Shown one piece after another: positions 19,818-23,050 of a DNA stretch of 23,050 nucleotides. Source of the DNA: Globisporangium splendens (taxonomy: Eukaryota > Oomycota > Peronosporomycetes > Pythiales > Pythiaceae). The position numbers and the translations under genes are program-made. Where the stretch lies: contig VFIW01000190.1 of assembly GCA_006386115.1 (NCBI GenBank), positions 1 through 23,050 on the forward strand. Reading direction: 5' to 3'. Positions within the stretch are counted from its first letter, which is position 1, and each line of letters opens with the position of its first letter. Under the pieces are notes generated by a model. It searched no databases. It was not told the origin of the DNA and saw only the letters and a program-made list of their open reading frames with translations.

Positions 19818-20203
19818 ATGCCTGTATTCCTGCATGAGTAGTTTCGCATAACAATAACAAGAGTGCTTTTCTTCTTCCTTGATACTTCAGTCTGTCTTAT
19901 ATTTGACTGTGTAGGATTTTGAGTGTAGCGTGGGTTCGTGGCTTCGACTGCCTGTGAAGGCTGTGTGAGCCACGAGGCATCGTTGTAGGGAGTGTTCCTC
20001 TCGCAGCTTCGGTTTCCTCCGATATCGAGCATGTTTTCCTTCGACAGGTGTAATCAAAGATCGTAACTGTGTAGAGCTTTTAGTGTGATGCGTATCTTAC
20101 ACAATACACATCAAATATGAGGTGCGAGACGGTGGATGGGTGTTTGCATTTGGTCCTGCAAACTTTTGCATCACACCCAATATTTTCCAGTAATGTACTT
20201 GTA
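19818..20203. other. 3' flank of gene B
   Basis: Contains the shifted-frame tail and stop at 19851, then AT-rich sequence. No gene, terminator-like structure or repeat was recognised. Confidence 0.4.
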
Positions 20204-20619
20204 TCAAAAAGGAGCATGAATACGAGCTTTAAACAAAAATAAAGACTCTTCCCCCTTGGAACCATCTTTCGGGATGAGCCAGCAGTGGCCGACTTGACCC
20301 CCACCCGTGACGGTGTCCGTGGAGCTTTTCTTGAACTCCCAGGCGTCGTCAAACGTGATGGACTGCAGCTTCATCTGCTGCTTGCCAAATACAGCTCAAA
20401 GATGCCGTATGGGGTGTCGTGGCTGATCCAGACCGTGCTGCTTTTGGTGGCGTAATCTGGAGGTCCATCGATACTCTCCGACTGAATCCCACCTCACACG
20501 CCGTTCGTGACGAAATGAGTCTTGAAATCGCCATATACGTGGCTTTCTGCGTGCGTGTGGCCATTCATGAAGAGATGCAAACCTGTGGTCACGAATACGT
20601 TGCTCCATTCTTGCGTCAT
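20204..20619 (-). pseudogene. Metallophosphoesterase (acid phosphatase type), C-terminal relic
   Basis: On the minus strand 20619-20497 reads MTQEWSNVFVTTGLHLFMNG and on through GHTHAESH to KTHFVTNG. The NGHTH block supplies metal ligands in calcineurin-like phosphoesterases. An in-frame TGA follows at 20494-20496. The same frame then continues with IQSES, PPDYATKSSTVWISHDTPYG and FELYLASS, where a frameshift near 20371-20385 leads to MKLQSITFDDAWEFKK and GHCWLIPKDG. The N-terminal two-thirds, with the DxH, GDxxD and GNHD metal sites, are absent. With a nonsense codon, a frameshift and a missing 5' part, it cannot be functional. Upstream sequence up to the LTR at 20926 is unrecognised. The family call rests on motif memory only; exact substrate is unknown. 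Confidence 0.7.
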
Positions 20620-20925
20620 CTGTGGCACAGGTCTCGGACAATAAAATGTATGACTAGGAATATATTGAATGTAAGGTTTAAGATTTCCCGGAGAAGTGAA
20701 TTGGTGAGTTCTCACCTGTCATACCCTGACGTAACACAAGCATTCTCACACTCGCGTCCACGGTTTTCGTAATTTTCTAGTTTTTGTGAGGAGGCTTGAG
20801 TATTTGATGGTAAATTGAGAAGTGAGATTGAGAAAACTGTTTAAGTAAAAAACTCAACTACTTCGTTGCTAGTCCTTGCTCCCTTTGGGGCTCTCCCTAC
20901 TCGTGTTCTTTCAATTGCGTGCTAC
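20620..20925. other. Unassigned sequence between phosphatase relic and LTR
   Basis: About 300 bp, AT-rich, with no gene or repeat recognised. If the phosphatase gene was once complete, its missing part should have been here. Confidence 0.4.
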
Positions 20926-21418
20926 TGTAATGGACTACGGCTGCCATTACATGCAAGGTGGCTCTTTGTGTGTGTCACACACCACCTTGTGGAAGTGCAT
21001 TGTGGGTGCGAAGGTATTGGGTGAAACACATAAAAGTGATCCCCACATGCACAGGTGACGTCATCGTCTGACGTCAGAGCAATCTGTGTCTGAGTTGAGT
21101 GTTGGTCGCTCGCAATCGTTGAGATTCGGCGTGATTACGCACAACAGTACTCTAGACACGTGAGTGATGGTTCCTACTTGGGAAACTGCACTGGCGATGA
21201 GACCGACGTGTCTCTGCCACCTAAAGTGTGGCGCGAGCCAATCACTTTGCAGGGAATTTTCCACGGGACTTCAAGTTCAAGTTTCCAGGAGATCTCGTGG
21301 GTTCAACCTCAGTGTACCCAAGGTTTTATATATCCGATTCATAGGTTTTATTGTGCATGTTTAGGTTTTAGTTATAAAACCTGTAGGAAGCCCTAGTGGT
21401 GTTTTACATGTAGTGTCA
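20926..21418 (+). repeat. 5' LTR of right Gypsy element
   Basis: It begins TGTAATGG and, like the left LTR, carries an internal CCATTACA 10-11 bp further on, making a terminal inverted repeat. Contains the TGACGTCA pair, the AT-rich AGGTTTTATATAT block and the AGGTTTTA/TATAAAACCT foldback. The inner boundary is approximate, at the CA shared with the left copy. Confidence 0.8.
21056..21076 (+). promoter_or_regulatory. Paired CRE-like palindromes in the LTR
   Basis: TGACGTCA at 21056-21063 and 21069-21076, 13 bp apart start to start, exactly as in the left LTR, with a different 5-bp spacer. Likely bZIP-type binding sites; function inferred. Confidence 0.55.
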
Positions 21419-21639
21419 GGAACCATAAGCTCATTTCAATTCAGTTGCATTTTTGCCAAGTTCCTCACAAGTCTTCCTCTCAAGCGCAAGCATGCGTGCT
21501 GTGTTTGAGGCTGTCTCGGATAGCCTCTTACACCTGGTAGCACTTCGTAGTCCTTCCAACGACCAAGTCAAGAGTCTGCATAGGCTGCTTGTGTAGCGTG
21601 CGCGGACATTCCAAGACCCCTGTCCGATTGTGAGAAACA

Positions 21640-22683
21640 ATGGAAGGGATTGAGACGCCGATGGGCTCGATGCCTGGAGAGACCGTGGAGCTGACGAATG
21701 AGCGTTTTCCTCATTTGTCGAGCCACGAGTGGGCAGCCCTCGAGCGTATGCGAGCGGTCATCGGTGAGGCGGCTGTGATCAGTTTGCTGAGATCAGCGTC
21801 ACCGGATGAGCAGAGGAACGCGGCTACGAGCTTCATGCATCACGAGATCATGAACTCTCATCGACAGCCCGCAACTCCTGTCACGACAATGAGAGTGGCA
21901 CCTCTGAAGCTCGATGTATCTCCGTACCGTGGCGGAGAGAACGAACCTCTAGCGAGATGGTTCGTTGAGTTGGATGCAGCGATCACTGCAAGACAACTAC
22001 GGGACCCAATGCAGCAAGTGTTGTTTGCGATGTCAAACCTTGCGGGCCGAGCGAAGAGTTGGGCGTATGGGAAGCGATTGGCGGAGCCACATTGCTTCTA
22101 CGACCTGGACGACTTCAAGAGAGAGCTAAAGAAGGCTTTTGAGCCTCCGCAGAGCGAATTTCGGGCTCGCGCTGAGTTCTTAAAGCTTCGTCAGGGTAAA
22201 TACGACCTACACTCGTACGCTCAACGAGCACGATACCTCGTGTCAAGTATCGTGAATGAGCCGATTAATGCCTCAACGCAAGTTGTGACATTCATGGCAG
22301 GGCTCAATGACGGTCCAATTCGGAACCAGCTGTTCCGCGAGTACCCCAAGACGCTGGATGAAGCCATCGAGCGAGCGATGCAAGAAGAATTCAGCATCAA
22401 GCAAGCCAAGTTCAACGGTTTCGGCCCTCGCCCTGTTCGACAACACGCAGTCACACACGACGGTCCAGAACCGATGGACATCTCGTATGCCGATGCGACT
22501 ACAAGCAGATACCCACGCAATGACGGGAAGTGTTTCCGTTGTGGCAAGCCCGGTCACATCGCGAGAAATTGCAAGGTGTCCTTGCCAAGCCAGCAAGCGA
22601 CACACGGTTCGCGATCTAATCGATCAGGCAGAGGCCGACGATTCGAGCGTTCCCAACAGCCAAAAAACGAGAACGACCGGTAG
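21640..22683 (+). CDS. gag: gag (capsid/nucleocapsid), intact
   Basis: 347 residues. Forms the particle and binds element RNA. An N-terminal acidic segment is followed by the capsid-type helical core (VSPYRGGENEPLARWFVELD to LFREYPKTLDEAIERAM), then a linker with the short motif GPEPMDIS, then the zinc knuckle CFRCGKPGHIARNC (C-x2-C-x4-H-x4-C) and a basic tail ending in KNENDR. The start is supported by the same Met in the left copy, in the context AACAATGG. The last 20 bases overlap the frameshift signal. It matches the left gag along its whole length and shows where that copy gained a base. Confidence 0.95.
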   Translation: MEGIETPMGSMPGETVELTNERFPHLSSHEWAALERMRAVIGEAAVISLLRSASPDEQRNAATSFMHHEIMNSHRQPATPVTTMRVAPLKLDVSPYRGGENEPLARWFVELDAAITARQLRDPMQQVLFAMSNLAGRAKSWAYGKRLAEPHCFYDLDDFKRELKKAFEPPQSEFRARAEFLKLRQGKYDLHSYAQRARYLVSSIVNEPINASTQVVTFMAGLNDGPIRNQLFREYPKTLDEAIERAMQEEFSIKQAKFNGFGPRPVRQHAVTHDGPEPMDISYADATTSRYPRNDGKCFRCGKPGHIARNCKVSLPSQQATHGSRSNRSGRGRRFERSQQPKNENDR

Positions 22684-22702
22684 GAGCGGGGCTCCCTACT
22701 GG
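22662..22702 (+). promoter_or_regulatory. -1 ribosomal frameshift signal at gag/pol junction (right)
   Basis: A-AAA-AAC at 22662-22668 is in phase with gag, 12 nt before the gag stop TAG (22681). After 8 nt, a 26-nt stem-loop at 22677-22702 has up to 11 base pairs with one bulged C and a GGG loop. Pol is open in the -1 frame from 22668. Spacing and stem are the same in the left copy. Confidence 0.75.
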
Positions 22703-23050
22703 GCGAACAAAGAGTTCTGTGAATGTCGTGGAAGCGCAGAACTCTTGCCCCGGTGTGCGCAACGCACATGAAGTTTCCGCGAACAGATGTGAGCGTGTCG
22801 AGCAAGAGCCAGCCTTGATAGTCCACAAGGTTAAGGTAGATGGTTACTCAGAACCTCTACGGGCTCTTGTAGACACTGGTGCGTCGAACAATTTTGTCCG
22901 CACACAAGTGGTGAGAAGGCAAGGTTTGGACCTGCCTATCTCGAACAAGGAAATGATCGTTCGCTTGGCGAATGGATCGAAAGTGACGATGCCTAAGCGT
23001 GTGTTGCGTATGGCAATCGAATGTGATGATTTCCGAGGTGAAGACGAGTT
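22668..23050 (+). CDS. pol: pol, N-terminal part: retropepsin (partial)
   Basis: -1 frame relative to gag, open from the slippery site to the window edge (127 codons). A ~68-residue linker is followed by the protease active-site block LVDTGASNNFV (22866-22898) and LANGSKVTMPKRV, matching the left copy. Needed to cleave the Gag-Pol polyprotein. RT and the rest lie outside the window. It has no separate ATG; expression as a fusion with gag is inferred. Confidence 0.9.

Larger units (their letters stand above)
20926..23050 (+). mobile_element. Ty3/Gypsy LTR retrotransposon, 5' half (right copy)
   Basis: LTR (20926 to about 21418), leader (to 21639), intact gag (21640-22683) and pol in the -1 frame to the window edge. 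Same family as the left element, with gag proteins that align almost without gaps, but opposite in orientation. The LTR is clearly diverged from the left one in its U3-like part, so the two are separate insertions rather than the halves of one. Everything visible is open, so this copy could be autonomous. Confidence 0.93.

Noticed and set aside
21160..21396. Open frames of 66-78 codons in the right LTR
   Set aside because: Similar peptides appear in the left LTR only because the DNA is homologous; no sign of coding selection.
21405..21440. Primer binding site after the right LTR
   Set aside because: No TGG-starting match conserved in both copies at the expected place; the GGAACCATAA block is conserved but does not look like a standard tRNA complement.

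Overview
The window looks like oomycete nuclear DNA, most likely Phytophthora or a close Peronosporales relative. I base this on the Ty3/Gypsy element type, the rarely interrupted giant genes with 80-81 nt introns, and tyrosine-kinase-like (TKL) kinases of the HND-L-K/R-C-D-N type typical of oomycetes. No sequence search was possible, so the genus is an inference.

Layout. 1-3364 (minus strand) is the 5' half of a Ty3/Gypsy LTR retrotransposon: LTR, leader, a gag broken by one extra base, and an open pol (protease plus start of reverse transcriptase) running off the left edge. 3365-5909 is a non-coding belt with degenerate repeats, a 75-nt hairpin, a pyrimidine tract and a family of related ~80-bp blocks. 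5910-12323 (gene A) and 12912-19817 (gene B) are two very large tandem paralogues on the plus strand. 20204-20619 (minus) is the decayed C-terminal end of a metallophosphoesterase. 20926-23050 (plus) is the 5' half of a second element of the same Gypsy family, with an intact gag and the start of pol.

The core is the pair of giant genes. Gene A reads: helical module, kinase K1, pseudokinase K2, ankyrins, helical module, pseudokinase K3, helical module, kinase K4. Gene B reads: pseudokinase K5, a long ankyrin array, helical module, pseudokinase K6, helical module, kinase K7. Gene B therefore matches gene A from K2 onward. DFG aspartate losses are shared at matching positions (K2/K5 and K3/K6), while the C-terminal kinases K4 and K7 keep all catalytic residues. 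This resembles a multi-pseudokinase scaffold controlling one catalytic domain, with ankyrins as the likely partner-binding surface. The ~100-residue helical modules could be four-helix bundles; a comparison with HeLo/MLKL-type bundles is speculative.

Integrity. Gene A (K4) and gene B (ankyrin array and extreme C-terminus) carry ten single-base indels and no nonsense substitution that I could find. They cluster where sequence is repeated or paralogous, several in short homopolymers, so uncorrected assembly error is at least as likely as gene decay. The phosphatase fragment, by contrast, has both a nonsense codon and a frameshift and is a true relic.

Both retroelements share an A-AAA-AAC heptamer and a downstream stem-loop at the gag/pol junction, a strong candidate for -1 ribosomal frameshifting, and paired TGACGTCA palindromes in the LTR.
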